Notes under the pieces: generated by a model
What the model was told of the DNA's origin: nothing
Databases searched by the model: none
Seen by the model: the letters and a program-made list of their open reading frames with translations, nothing else
In this document: piece by piece, positions 23,851 through 30,692 of the stretch
Position numbering within the stretch: position 1 is the stretch's first letter
How the letters are laid out: every line of letters begins with the position of its first letter
Position numbers and translations under genes: made by a program
From: a virus
Length of the DNA: 31,223 nt
IMG/VR virus record: IMGVR_UViG_3300028800_000245
Span: 1-31,223 of that record
Reading direction: 5' to 3' (one strand)

Positions 23851-25874
23851 TGAGAGTCGTAGCCTTTATATTCACTCTTCTGCTAAGCCAGCAAGCTTGG
23901 GCCTTATCCACACCTCCCAATTGTCCGACTTCTGGCGGAACGCAGGCGCTAAATTACCTGACGGCCACTAATGCTTACTCATGCAATGCAATCACGGCTG
24001 CGCCAGCAGGAAGTGCTGGTGGTGATTTAACCGGCTCATACCCAAACCCCGCACTCGCGAACACGGCTACAGCCCGTTCCGATCTTGGCCTTGGCTCCAT
24101 TGCCACGCAAAACTCAAATAACGTATCCATCACAGGCGGGAATGCTCTAGTAACCACCTTGACGGCTACAACCGGAAACATCGCCACACTGAATTTCACG
24201 AATGCGTTGGGAACGACGATTACAGCAACGAACCACGAAGGCACGAGCATGGCGTTGTCAGGAACGGCAACGGTGGGGTATCTCGCGTCAACCACAACTC
24301 CGATCAGTGTACCGTCTGGCGGAACTGGGTTTCAGGGTGCGACTCAATATGGCCTGATTCTTGGAAATGGTTCGAGCGCATTAAGCGTCCTGTCGCCGAC
24401 CACAACGCCAGGATTAGCCCTTATATCAACTGCTACGGCTGCGTCGTGGCAGGCCACGGCGAGTGGTGTCACGTGGCCGACTTCTGGCGATGTCGTAATC
24501 AGTAACGGCACTAATACGCCCGCTGGCGTAGCCGAAGTTGATGGCGAGTGTCTGGTGGGAACAACCGGAAGCTGGGTCGCAGGATCATGTGGAGGCGGCG
24601 GCAGCTCTCCGGCAATAAACGCGACCACGTCTGCGGCGACGTATTACCCGTTGTTTGCGACGAACACGAGCGCGTCTGCAACCAATCTCTATATCGACAA
24701 GGCGTCCCCTTGGTCTTATGTCGCCTCTACCGGATTAACCGGAATTTTAGGTATTACGACGACCACATTCACGGATAACGGAAACGCGTCGCTTGCGGGG
24801 ACAACGACATTTTTGGGCGCGATCCATGCGACAGGTCTTTCGAGCGGAACGGTTGCGGCGGGTTCTTACTTGGGCCTTAATTCCAGCAATCAGGTCGTTC
24901 TGGGTAACGGCGGAAGTGGAAGTTCTACAATTGTCGGCCCACAAGGACGCTTGACGCTTCAATCCGGTCAGCCCGTCCAAAATGCAGATCAAACTGGTGT
25001 CTCTACGGTTTATTATGATTGCTATACGGGAAACCAGGTTCCTGTCGGCTCATCGCCAGCGTTGCTTACAATTGGATCGTGCGAAATTTCTATGGGGCTT
25101 GATGCCGTAACGCCGCACATTGCAATCAGCACGTTATACGATATTTTTGGCATTTCTAATTCAGGCTCTTTGGCGCTTTGTACCGGCCCTGCATGGTCAA
25201 GCACCACAGCGAGGGGAAGCGGAGCAGGAACGACAGAATTGCAACTTAACACAGGGATTTGGACTAACAAAAATTCCCTCACACATTGTTGGGGGGGTGC
25301 GTCTGGGACAACCGATTACGGATCAATTTCCGCCAACGCAGGAACATATTTGGGAAGCCTATATGCAACTGGAACAGGCCAAACCAGCATGACTATTTTA
25401 CCTGCCGCTGCATCAACTGGCCCGAATAGTTTCTTGGGTCTTTATAATGCATATAACAGGGTTCCGATAAAAGCGTCTGCTTTGGATAGCACTACATCTT
25501 GGGCTTACACGACTGCGACATGGAGAACTGCGAATAATAGTTCTAACAACAGAATTTCATTTATTGACGGATTGCAACAATCACAATTTGACACTAGTTA
25601 TGTGGTTTTGGCTAATCCTGCGAACGCAGCCGGTGAGTGTTATTCTGCACTTAATCTCACATCAACAAGTGCTACTCCGACCCATATTTGCGGGATGGCT
25701 TCCACTGTTACTGCGACCCTTGGTTTTGGTGATAGTATAAACTGTATCCAAAATTTTTATCCACAAATAGGACTTGCTTATGTTCAGGCAATGGAAGAGG
25801 GGGATGGGACTCATTCTTGCAGATTCGACGCTAACGGTACTTACCAATTTCTTTCAATTAATATAGGAATGTAA
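23850..25874 (+). CDS. Fibre-like protein with N-terminal signal peptide (674 aa)
   Basis: ATG 23850 gives MRVVAFIFTLLLSQQAWA then LSTP, a Sec signal (the TTG at 23847 adds one residue). The middle repeats fibre sequence such as 'GGDLTGSYPNPALANTAT' and 'LGSIATQNSNNVSITGG', familiar from phage fibres. The C-terminal 230 residues, with 'LGLYNAYNRVPIKASALDST' and 'WAYTTATWRTANNSSNNRIS', look like a conserved but uncharacterised fibre tip domain with several Cys. Composition changes toward AT from about 25400. Either an exported surface protein or a fibre whose signal is not used. Confidence 0.75.
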   Translation: MRVVAFIFTLLLSQQAWALSTPPNCPTSGGTQALNYLTATNAYSCNAITAAPAGSAGGDLTGSYPNPALANTATARSDLGLGSIATQNSNNVSITGGNALVTTLTATTGNIATLNFTNALGTTITATNHEGTSMALSGTATVGYLASTTTPISVPSGGTGFQGATQYGLILGNGSSALSVLSPTTTPGLALISTATAASWQATASGVTWPTSGDVVISNGTNTPAGVAEVDGECLVGTTGSWVAGSCGGGGSSPAINATTSAATYYPLFATNTSASATNLYIDKASPWSYVASTGLTGILGITTTTFTDNGNASLAGTTTFLGAIHATGLSSGTVAAGSYLGLNSSNQVVLGNGGSGSSTIVGPQGRLTLQSGQPVQNADQTGVSTVYYDCYTGNQVPVGSSPALLTIGSCEISMGLDAVTPHIAISTLYDIFGISNSGSLALCTGPAWSSTTARGSGAGTTELQLNTGIWTNKNSLTHCWGGASGTTDYGSISANAGTYLGSLYATGTGQTSMTILPAAASTGPNSFLGLYNAYNRVPIKASALDSTTSWAYTTATWRTANNSSNNRISFIDGLQQSQFDTSYVVLANPANAAGECYSALNLTSTSATPTHICGMASTVTATLGFGDSINCIQNFYPQIGLAYVQAMEEGDGTHSCRFDANGTYQFLSINIGM

Positions 25875-25910
25875 AGTGCCTACCAACCTCAACCTAAAAA
25901 GGAAAATACC

Positions 25911-26312
25911 ATGACCGTTTCTCCTACAATCGTTGCCAATCTTGATCTTACCGCTCAACAAGCAGATGTCGCCAGCACCACTCTTTTAACGGCTCCTGCC
26001 GATACATTGTATCGTGTTACAGCCTACTCTGTTGTTACCCAACAGGCCACCACATCCGGGCAAGCTCCGATTATTAACATGACGTACACAGACGCAGACA
26101 GCGGAGTAGCTCAGAGCGTTTTGCTGGCCCAGAAGATCGTCAATACGAACGGGAAAATCTGTAATGTTCTCGTCAATACGAGCAACCTTTTCCCTTATAT
26201 ATTTAAGGCGAAGAGCGGAACGGACGTAGATATTTTTACCAATGCTTACCTCAGCACTGGAGCAACTCCTCTTCACTTCGCCCTTCACGTTGTTCTCGAA
26301 CAAATGCAGTAA
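25911..26312 (+). CDS. Hypothetical tail/fibre-associated protein (133 aa)
   Basis: Own Shine-Dalgarno AAGGAAAA. Beta-rich 'ADVASTTLLTAPADTLYRVT' and 'NMTYTDADSGVAQSVLLAQK', followed by a hydrophobic aromatic patch (LFPYIFKAKSG). Resembles small virion beta proteins of the fibre base. A hairpin follows the stop. Function unknown. Confidence 0.7.
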   Translation: MTVSPTIVANLDLTAQQADVASTTLLTAPADTLYRVTAYSVVTQQATTSGQAPIINMTYTDADSGVAQSVLLAQKIVNTNGKICNVLVNTSNLFPYIFKAKSGTDVDIFTNAYLSTGATPLHFALHVVLEQMQ

Positions 26313-26318
26313 CCGAGG

Positions 26319-26341
26319 GACGGCGGCTAACAGCCCCCGTC
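26319..26341 (+). terminator. GC-rich hairpin between fibre and lysis genes
   Basis: GACGG (26319-26323) with CCGTC (26337-26341), a C-C mismatch, then GGCT (26325-26328) with AGCC (26332-26335) closing a 3-base loop. It begins 7 bases after the stop of the fibre-associated gene. The following bases (TTACTAC) are not a good U run, so it may be an attenuator, RNA-processing signal or weak terminator. Confidence 0.4.
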
Positions 26342-26360
26342 TTACTACAGGAAAAAAAGA

Positions 26361-26579
26361 ATGAATGAGGCTGACTATGAGAGAAGGCAAAGCGTGGCTG
26401 ATCTAGCCAATGAAGCCTATACGGGGGTTAAAGTGCTTGCATCGAGATTCGAGACACATGACAGGACTTGCACGGAACGCTACAGGTCTTTGCAAGGATG
26501 GCTGAAAAGCACATTCTTTACTCTTCTTTCTGCCCTAGGCTTTCTTGTTTTCTACATGCTGACGCGGGGAAGATCATGA
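26361..26579 (+). CDS. XhlA-like membrane-anchored lysis protein (72 aa)
   Basis: A polar helix (MNEADYERRQSVADLANEAY) followed by a single C-terminal transmembrane segment (TFFTLLSALGFLVFYML) and a short basic tail (TRGRS). This build and length match the hemolysin XhlA family, which cooperates with a holin. ATGA-coupled to the holin-like gene. A role in lysis is inferred from context. Confidence 0.65.
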   Translation: MNEADYERRQSVADLANEAYTGVKVLASRFETHDRTCTERYRSLQGWLKSTFFTLLSALGFLVFYMLTRGRS

Positions 26580-26878
26580 CGGACACGACCATTCCTCAAA
26601 CCAAGACTGTCAAAGCAGCCAATACTACTCTCGATGTTATCCTGAGAATGGTATGCCAAAACATTACTCCCTCAATTGTAGGCTTTTTCTGTGCCAAGCT
26701 TCCTCTGATTGCCGAGGCTACATGGTACGAAATAGTCGTATTTGTCCTAGCCGCAGCAGGGAATGCCATTAACCAATATACACAAGATGGGTTTTGGGGT
26801 AGTATCTCGGCCCTAGTCCTTTACGTGCGCCGAGGATTTAAGAAAATAAAATCCGCAACCGATGAACCTTTACAATAG
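26576..26878 (+). CDS. Putative holin (100 aa)
   Basis: Start at ATG 26576 (ATGA overlap), not the upstream in-frame ATG 26468. Three hydrophobic segments: about 29-46 (TPSIVGFFCAKLPLIAEA), 49-63 (EIVVFVLAAAGNAIN) and 72-83 (SISALVLYVRRG), ending in a basic, cytoplasmic tail (RRGFKKIKS). This is class I/III-like holin topology. It would form the membrane holes that release the lysozyme at 27571. Confidence 0.7.
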   Translation: MTDTTIPQTKTVKAANTTLDVILRMVCQNITPSIVGFFCAKLPLIAEATWYEIVVFVLAAAGNAINQYTQDGFWGSISALVLYVRRGFKKIKSATDEPLQ

Positions 26879-26887
26879 GAGATAGAA

Positions 26888-27202
26888 ATGGGCTTACTCA
26901 CCACAGCAATAGACGATATCGAGATTGATGCCGAAACCGCCTTCAAGGCAATCGAGCAGTTCATAGACGATACGGTCTGGCCTGATCTGAAAACCTTCCT
27001 CTCGGTATTCGATCCGCTAGAAGCCAAGGCACTTCTGGCCGACTTGATCGGGGCCATTCCTACGGCAGAGACAGGTAATCTTCCCGGTGCAGCCATTCAG
27101 GTTGCCACGCAAATAGGCCCTCAGACGGTTGCTAACGCCAAGGTAGCCTTGGCGGCAGTTACCGCACAAAACGCACCAGCGGCCACGCCCGCGAACCCGT
27201 AA
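26888..27202 (+). CDS. Small acidic helical protein in lysis cassette (104 aa)
   Basis: Shine-Dalgarno AGGAGATAG. Acidic, amphipathic helices ('DDIEIDAETAFKAIEQFIDD') and an Ala/Pro/Gln tail. Neither signal peptide nor transmembrane segment. Placed between holin and spanins on the same transcript; could modulate lysis. Family not recognised. Overlaps the next start as TAATG. Confidence 0.68.
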   Translation: MGLLTTAIDDIEIDAETAFKAIEQFIDDTVWPDLKTFLSVFDPLEAKALLADLIGAIPTAETGNLPGAAIQVATQIGPQTVANAKVALAAVTAQNAPAATPANP

Positions 27203-27399
27203 TGTGGTTCCTTAAGCTCCTTGGGGCCGTAGGGGGTCTAGTTAACTGGTTTTTGGGTAAGGAACAGCAAAAAATAGGTATGGACGAGCAAAAGCTGGCA
27301 GACGACCAAAAGACCTTGGAGGGCGTTAATGCAAGGCAAGAAATTGAGCAAGCCAATTCTAGCCTCTCTGATGCTGCTATCCGCGACAAGCTGCGCTAA
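27202..27399 (+). CDS. Putative i-spanin (Rz-like, 65 aa)
   Basis: Very short hydrophobic N-terminus (FLKLLGAVGGLVNWFLG) as membrane anchor, followed by a charged periplasmic helix ('EQQKIGMDEQKLADDQKTLE') of coiled-coil type. The o-spanin gene begins inside it (27329), the classic nested Rz/Rz1 arrangement. At 65 residues it is short for an Rz, and the assignment depends mostly on the pairing with the lipoprotein. Confidence 0.62.
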   Translation: MWFLKLLGAVGGLVNWFLGKEQQKIGMDEQKLADDQKTLEGVNARQEIEQANSSLSDAAIRDKLR

Positions 27400-27571
27400 C
27401 GCTCCTAGCCAGAACGAGTGTTTTTTGTTCCACCCCATAACGCCTAGCTGCACAGACGTTGATACCATGTCAGCCCCCCTTGCCCGGCAAATCCTAGATC
27501 ATGACGAGACAGGCCGGAGCCTCTGCGGGTGGCCTAGAGTTAGCGCGTGTGGGAATAAGGGGACAATCTAG
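27329..27571 (+). CDS. Putative o-spanin lipoprotein (Rz1-like, 80 aa)
   Basis: Excellent Shine-Dalgarno (GGAGGG). Signal peptide MQGKKLSKPILASLMLLSAT with lipobox-like ATSC; Cys22 would be lipidated. The mature part 'FHPITPSCTDVDTM' and 'LARQILDHDETGRSLCGW' is a familiar small phage lipoprotein pattern (residues like ILxHNE...CG). 71 bases of its gene lie inside the Rz-like gene. Outer-membrane spanin linked to the inner-membrane partner. Confidence 0.75.
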   Translation: MQGKKLSKPILASLMLLSATSCANAPSQNECFLFHPITPSCTDVDTMSAPLARQILDHDETGRSLCGWPRVSACGNKGTI

Positions 27572-27990
27572 TGGACGTTCAAAGACTAACAGCCAGCATT
27601 CAACAGCACGAGGGGCTAAGCCTAAAAATCTATCAGGATTCCGTTGGAAAATGGAGCATAGGCTATGGGCGAAATTTATCAGATATCGGGATTTCGCCAC
27701 CAGAGGCAGAGTACCTGCTCGGCAACGACATACAATCAGCCATACATCAGGCTCAGGCCCAAGAATGGTGGCCCAATGTCAGTCTCAATGACGCACGATC
27801 AAGGGCATTTGTTGAGATTGTCTTTAATATCGGCCTTGGAGTTTTGGCTGGCTTCCGCAAGGCTCTTGATGCTGCAATGCGATCTGATTGGAATGCCTGT
27901 AGCGCAGAGTTTCTTGACAGCCTATGGTCGCGTCAAGTCGGCAAGAGAGCAGAGACTCTCTGCGCTATGATCCAGACGGGAAGCGATTAG
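27571..27990 (+). CDS. Endolysin, T4-type lysozyme (GH24, 139 aa)
   Basis: Cleaves the peptidoglycan glycan bond between MurNAc and GlcNAc. GTG start overlapping the previous TAG by one base, with AAGGGGA upstream. The catalytic Glu is E14 in 'QHEGLSLKIYQD', Asp is D23, and the Thr of the usual Glu/Asp/Thr triad is Ser29 in 'GKWSIGYGRN'. The 'SRAFVEIVFNIGLGVLAGF' and 'WSRQVGKRAE' motifs are typical. No signal peptide, so it needs the holin. Stop overlaps that of the opposing minus-strand gene. Confidence 0.93.
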   Translation: MDVQRLTASIQQHEGLSLKIYQDSVGKWSIGYGRNLSDIGISPPEAEYLLGNDIQSAIHQAQAQEWWPNVSLNDARSRAFVEIVFNIGLGVLAGFRKALDAAMRSDWNACSAEFLDSLWSRQVGKRAETLCAMIQTGSD

Positions 27991-28157
27991 CGCCCCTCCA
28001 AGAACTCATCAGCTTGGGCGATGGCTGTTCTAGCCCAATGTCCTTCATCCTTGATTTGTGGAATGAAATTATCTGGGCTGCTATCGTCGGCTACTACTCG
28101 CGTGTAATGCGTGAGTGCTTCTCTCAACTGCCTGATAAGGGCGATGGGGTCGGTCAT
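27987..28157 (-). CDS. Small hypothetical protein opposing lysozyme (56 aa)
   Basis: Start at 28157 (MTDPIALIRQLREALTHYTR) on a strong GGAGG site, 9 bases upstream on the minus strand; an earlier in-frame ATG has none. Its TAA (27989-27987) overlaps the lysozyme TAG by 2 bases. 'IRQLREALTHYTRVVADDS' is a common small phage protein type. It lies beyond the terminator at 28259-28287 for the minus-strand array, so it needs read-through or a promoter of its own; none was recognised. Confidence 0.6.
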   Translation of the reverse strand: MTDPIALIRQLREALTHYTRVVADDSSPDNFIPQIKDEGHWARTAIAQADEFLEGR

Positions 28158-28258
28158 TGAAGAAATCCTCCAACAAACAAGAAAGCGTGCGCCCCGACAA
28201 AAGACCAATAGCGTGGCTGCCATTTCTTTTTATTTGTGGTGAAGAAAATAAAAAACAG

Positions 28259-28287
28259 AATTTCTGCCCCTATCAGGAGCAGAAATT
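28259..28287 (-). terminator. Strong minus-strand intrinsic terminator (partly bidirectional)
   Basis: A 9-base perfect stem AATTTCTGC (28259-28267) with GCAGAAATT (28279-28287), continued by a mismatch and 3 more pairs around a 3-base loop. On the minus strand the stem is followed by CTGTTTTTTATTTTC, a strong U run. On the plus strand only a short T run follows. It ends the minus-strand array; the rest of the gap 28158-28316 holds nothing else recognised. Confidence 0.8.
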
Positions 28288-28316
28288 TCGCTAAATATAT
28301 ACCGAACGGTTCCATT

Positions 28317-28499
28317 TTATCTCTTCTCTCCCGGTGATGGGGGCTGCACTTCCTCAGCGGTCGCGGCGAGAGCTTTGTCGGCTATTTGGTGGATTAATTT
28401 TTCTTGTGAAAATTCGCGGGCCAATATGGGGTTAACCACAGTTTTAATTTCTTCGAGTGCTGTGCGAAGCGCAGCGATCTGTTCGGCGGGGGTTTTCAT
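28317..28499 (-). CDS. Small hypothetical protein (60 aa)
   Basis: GAGGG 8 bases before the start. 'AEQIAALRTALEEIKTVVNP' is a charged helix recurring in phage accessory proteins; C-terminus Pro-rich (VQPPSPGEKR). Start overlaps the upstream gene's TAA by one base. Last gene before the minus-strand terminator. Function unknown. Confidence 0.62.
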   Translation of the reverse strand: MKTPAEQIAALRTALEEIKTVVNPILAREFSQEKLIHQIADKALAATAEEVQPPSPGEKR

Positions 28500-28744
28500 T
28501 ATTCATCCCTCGTTGATTTAATAAGCAAGTCAGCGGCGGCGAATGCCAACTGAGATTTCGTGCAGACTTGATAATGACGCACGGCTCCTTCTTTATCGAG
28601 GAGGACAATTATCCCCTCGATTACATCGGGATAATCGAGGACAATTATCCCCTTGGTTACATCGGGATAATCACTGATTAAGTCTTGCACCAAAATCTTT
28701 ATATCGCTGTATTTCTTAGCTGCGGGAAAATTATGGATGCTCAT
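28499..28744 (-). CDS. Small protein with internal 12-residue duplication (81 aa)
   Basis: Start at 28744 (MSIHNFPAAKKYSDI) with GGAG 8 bases upstream and ATGA overlap with the preceding 34-residue gene; the earlier start at 28807 would overlap it. It contains two tandem copies of DYPDV(T/I)(K/E)GIIVL from a 36-base duplication (28601-28672), and a 'DKEGAVRHYQVCTKSQLAFA' C-terminal half typical of small phage proteins. Function unknown. Confidence 0.65.
   Translation of the reverse strand: MSIHNFPAAKKYSDIKILVQDLISDYPDVTKGIIVLDYPDVIEGIIVLLDKEGAVRHYQVCTKSQLAFAAADLLIKSTRDE
28601..28672 (-). repeat. Tandem 36-base in-frame duplication
   Basis: Unit 28601-28636 and 28637-28672 are contiguous 36-base copies differing at two positions. 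Each copy also contains an inverted repeat TTATCCC...GGGATAA, so the two copies could form alternative hairpins. The duplication keeps frame and adds 12 residues. Confidence 0.85.
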
Positions 28745-28845
28745 TTCATCTTCTCCATCTTGATCTGCGCCGGGGTGGGTTTCCATTCGTCCCAAAGCCG
28801 AACCCATTTGTTATATTTCTCGCGACGATATTTTACACAGATCAT
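28741..28845 (-). CDS. Tiny basic phage protein (34 aa)
   Basis: Read from 28845 on the minus strand: MICVKYRREKYNKWVRLWDE then WKPTPAQIKMEKMK, TGA at 28743-28741. It overlaps both neighbours with ATGA at each end, and AAGGATAAGAC lies upstream. Strong aromatic/basic character (RLWDEWKPTP) and coupling on both sides argue that it is real despite its size. Function unknown. Confidence 0.65.
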   Translation of the reverse strand: MICVKYRREKYNKWVRLWDEWKPTPAQIKMEKMK

Positions 28846-29345
28846 GTCTTATCCTTTGCGCTGGCAGGGGCGGATTTAAGGGCGCGAATCGCTTCCTCAC
28901 ATTCGATGTAGGCGAGAGCAATATCTTCGTGGTTACCGGGGAAAACCGTAGCGCCTGTGTCGCCTTCGGTTTGGCCATATTGTGTTGCGTGATCTTCCCC
29001 AAGTTTTTGTATTTTCTTAATCGCCTCTTCCAACACCGCATCTCGGTCTGTCGGCCTCACCGAGGCGAGGGCGTCTTGCCCCGCACATTCGGGGCATGGC
29101 TCTATGTCCATCGAAAATTTTCCGTCCTTAACGCCGCTGCCGCCGCATGAAGGGCAGTTTCTTTTCTGGTAATAATTGACAGCATCGCAGACCATTGCAG
29201 CCGTAGTTTTGTCACCATACGGAACGGCCAGCGTTATCATGGTCACACTGCGCTCGTTGTCGATAAGATACATATCGACTTTGCCGCCCGGTAATGACGG
29301 ATTATCGAGCGTTTTCCAGAATTGAGGTCGCCACGCGTTTTTCAT
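28842..29345 (-). CDS. Protein with DnaJ-like CxxC...CxxC zinc motif (167 aa)
   Basis: Start at 29345 (MKNAWRPQFWKTLD) on AAGGAGCAGCT; ATGA overlap with the upstream gene. The middle has CPSCGGSG (Cys64, Cys67) and CPECAG (Cys84, Cys87), the spacing of one DnaJ-type zinc knuckle, without a J domain. The N-terminal part has 'VDMYLIDNERSVTMITLAV'; the C-terminal half has a helix with 'HEDIALAYIECEEAIRALK'. A protein or RNA binding role is possible; unproven. Confidence 0.75.
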   Translation of the reverse strand: MKNAWRPQFWKTLDNPSLPGGKVDMYLIDNERSVTMITLAVPYGDKTTAAMVCDAVNYYQKRNCPSCGGSGVKDGKFSMDIEPCPECAGQDALASVRPTDRDAVLEEAIKKIQKLGEDHATQYGQTEGDTGATVFPGNHEDIALAYIECEEAIRALKSAPASAKDKT

Positions 29346-29992
29346 AGCTGCTCCTTTGGGGGTGCGGGAAGTGGTTGCCAGTGGGTGGGGGCATCTAAAA
29401 TCTCTCTTCCGTAAGACACTGCTAACCAATTTGGGAATGGTTCATGCCAACGAGCATGGAGCAACCCTTGAGAATTTTTATCACTCCCGAAACACAAAAG
29501 AATCTCTGTCCCATCCTTCGGCGCTGTCTCGATAGGTTGCCACTGGCTTGCAAGGGAGGCGGGAGCGGCGGCGTCTAGCCCCCATTGCGCCGAAATATCG
29601 ATGAGGTTCCAAATATAATCCGGCGTATAGTCCAAAACCCATTGCTTAAAGCGTGGATCATCAACCATTGTGCTGATCCTAGCGCGAATTTCCTGTGCTT
29701 GTCGTGAAGGTTTAACTTCTTTCCATTTTTCTTCTGTGAGAGTGAATAAATCTGCCTCTGTTGGCCCATCCGCCCCGCCCGTAACCTCGGCTCGGCTGGC
29801 GATGCGGGTGTTCCATGCGTATTTCGATCCATCGCCTTCGTGTCGATCCGTGCTTACAAAACATAAACATTGTGTGCATTCAACCCAATCGGCGCACGTA
29901 TCTTCACTATCTTGCTGACAATAAAATTTTGCCTTTCCCCCGCAAAACGGACATGGCTTGAGGGTCTGCGCTGGCGTGATTTTGTCAGGCAT
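29342..29992 (-). CDS. Lar-like zinc domain fused to DUF551 (216 aa)
   Basis: Two recognisable modules. N-terminal 'TLKPCPFCGGKAKFYCQQ' with Cys14/Cys17 and later Cys39/Cys42 ('VECTQC') is the Lar-type restriction-alleviation zinc ribbon. C-terminal residues about 151-214, 'WQPIETAPKDGTEILLCFGS' and 'APTHWQPLPAPP', are DUF551, a frequent phage and prophage domain. The linker (70-150) is helical. Lar proteins relieve type I restriction; whether this fusion does so is inference. Confidence 0.82.
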   Translation of the reverse strand: MPDKITPAQTLKPCPFCGGKAKFYCQQDSEDTCADWVECTQCLCFVSTDRHEGDGSKYAWNTRIASRAEVTGGADGPTEADLFTLTEEKWKEVKPSRQAQEIRARISTMVDDPRFKQWVLDYTPDYIWNLIDISAQWGLDAAAPASLASQWQPIETAPKDGTEILLCFGSDKNSQGLLHARWHEPFPNWLAVSYGREILDAPTHWQPLPAPPKEQL

Positions 29993-30167
29993 AAGACCAT
30001 TCCTCCTTTATCGCTTCGTAGATTGTGTATCCATTGGCCCGATATTCGTCCCATACAGATCGCGGGGTTTGCTGAAGAATTTCAGCTATAGAATAATACC
30101 TCATTCTTGGTTCGTTAGGAATTTTCCCACAAAATTCGCATGGCGTCAGTTCCGGCTTATTCTCCAT
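29985..30167 (-). CDS. Small protein with CxxC (60 aa)
   Basis: Start at 30167 (MENKPELTPCEFCGKIPNEP); GGGAG about 11 bases upstream; a TTG 18 bases earlier is less likely. One CxxC (CEFC) and a helical C-terminus ('VWDEYRANGYTIYEAIKEEW'). The N-terminal 'KPELTP' and its DNA are duplicated at the start of the upstream gene. Function unknown. Confidence 0.65.
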   Translation of the reverse strand: MENKPELTPCEFCGKIPNEPRMRYYSIAEILQQTPRSVWDEYRANGYTIYEAIKEEWSYA

Positions 30168-30339
30168 GGTACTGCTCTCCCTCAACCGCTGCGTGAAGTC
30201 TCCGCAATGCTTTTTGCAATATACTTTCGGTTATGTGTTCGGCAAAGAACCAGAGACTTTCATCCTCGGCCTGCTCCTTAACGACAGTCATGGCATTTTC
30301 TATCGTTGGCGTCAGTTCCGGCTTGTCGGTGGCGGTCAT
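30157..30339 (-). CDS. Small hypothetical helical protein (60 aa)
   Basis: ATGA overlap with the upstream gene. 'SLWFFAEHITESILQKALRR' and 'LHAAVEGEQYHG' are of a common small phage protein type. The N-terminal DKPELTP matches NKPELTP of the next gene, from an 18-base repeat (30307-30324 and 30141-30158). Function unknown. Confidence 0.65.
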   Translation of the reverse strand: MTATDKPELTPTIENAMTVVKEQAEDESLWFFAEHITESILQKALRRLHAAVEGEQYHGE

Positions 30340-30509
30340 GGAATGCTCACTCCTGAAATTTGTTTCGGAGATTCAATTTCATCAGAATCATTTTCGTGTT
30401 TCTTCAAAACTTTTTCAACAGCATCGTTCAAAGATTCTCCCTCTGCGAATTTGTAGACACACGAAAACGCCGTTGCCAAACGGCGGTATGCTTCTGATTG
30501 TTCACTCAT
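30336..30509 (-). CDS. Small hypothetical protein (57 aa)
   Basis: Read from 30509: MSEQSEAYRRLATAFSCVYK then FAEGESLNDAVEKVLKKHEN..., ending ISGVSIP with TGA 30338-30336 that overlaps the next start (ATGA). Shine-Dalgarno GGAGAAGAGAG. Sequence upstream is a partial copy of the boundary at 30687-30711. Highly charged, likely soluble; unknown role. Confidence 0.65.
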   Translation of the reverse strand: MSEQSEAYRRLATAFSCVYKFAEGESLNDAVEKVLKKHENDSDEIESPKQISGVSIP

Positions 30510-30540
30510 CTCTCTTCTCCGTTGTCTCGCTAGCGATCAT
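30502..30540 (-). other. Vestigial 12-codon ORF carrying a copied C-terminal end
   Basis: ATG 30540 follows CGGGAGATAGCC and reads MIASETTEKRDE then TGA. The SETTEKRDE end matches the C-terminus SETEKRDE of the 30685-30990 product, and the DNA (30504-30531 against 30687-30711) is the same apart from a 3-base insertion. It looks like the tail of a duplicated gene kept because it carries the next gene's ribosome-binding site. Confidence 0.45.
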
Positions 30541-30542
30541 GG

Positions 30543-30692
30543 CTATCTCCCGAACCAAGTATAGACACTGAGTTTTGTTGGGAAGTCCTTTGCGCCCATA
30601 TCCCAGTGTTTTTTAATTCTAACCCACGGCCAAGACGGGCCTATTTGCAAAAACCAGTTTAGAAAACGAATGTTGAACCAAAGATTACTCAT
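30543..30692 (-). CDS. Small aromatic-rich protein (49 aa)
   Basis: Start at 30692 (MSNLWFNIRFLNWFLQIGPS) on GGAGAAGAGAG; the earlier start at 30749 would overlap the upstream gene. The WFNIRF...LQIGP opening is a recurrent small phage protein pattern. Hydrophobic and basic, possibly membrane-associated, but no clear transmembrane segment. The unknown role is typical of this array. Confidence 0.62.
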   Translation of the reverse strand: MSNLWFNIRFLNWFLQIGPSWPWVRIKKHWDMGAKDFPTKLSVYTWFGR

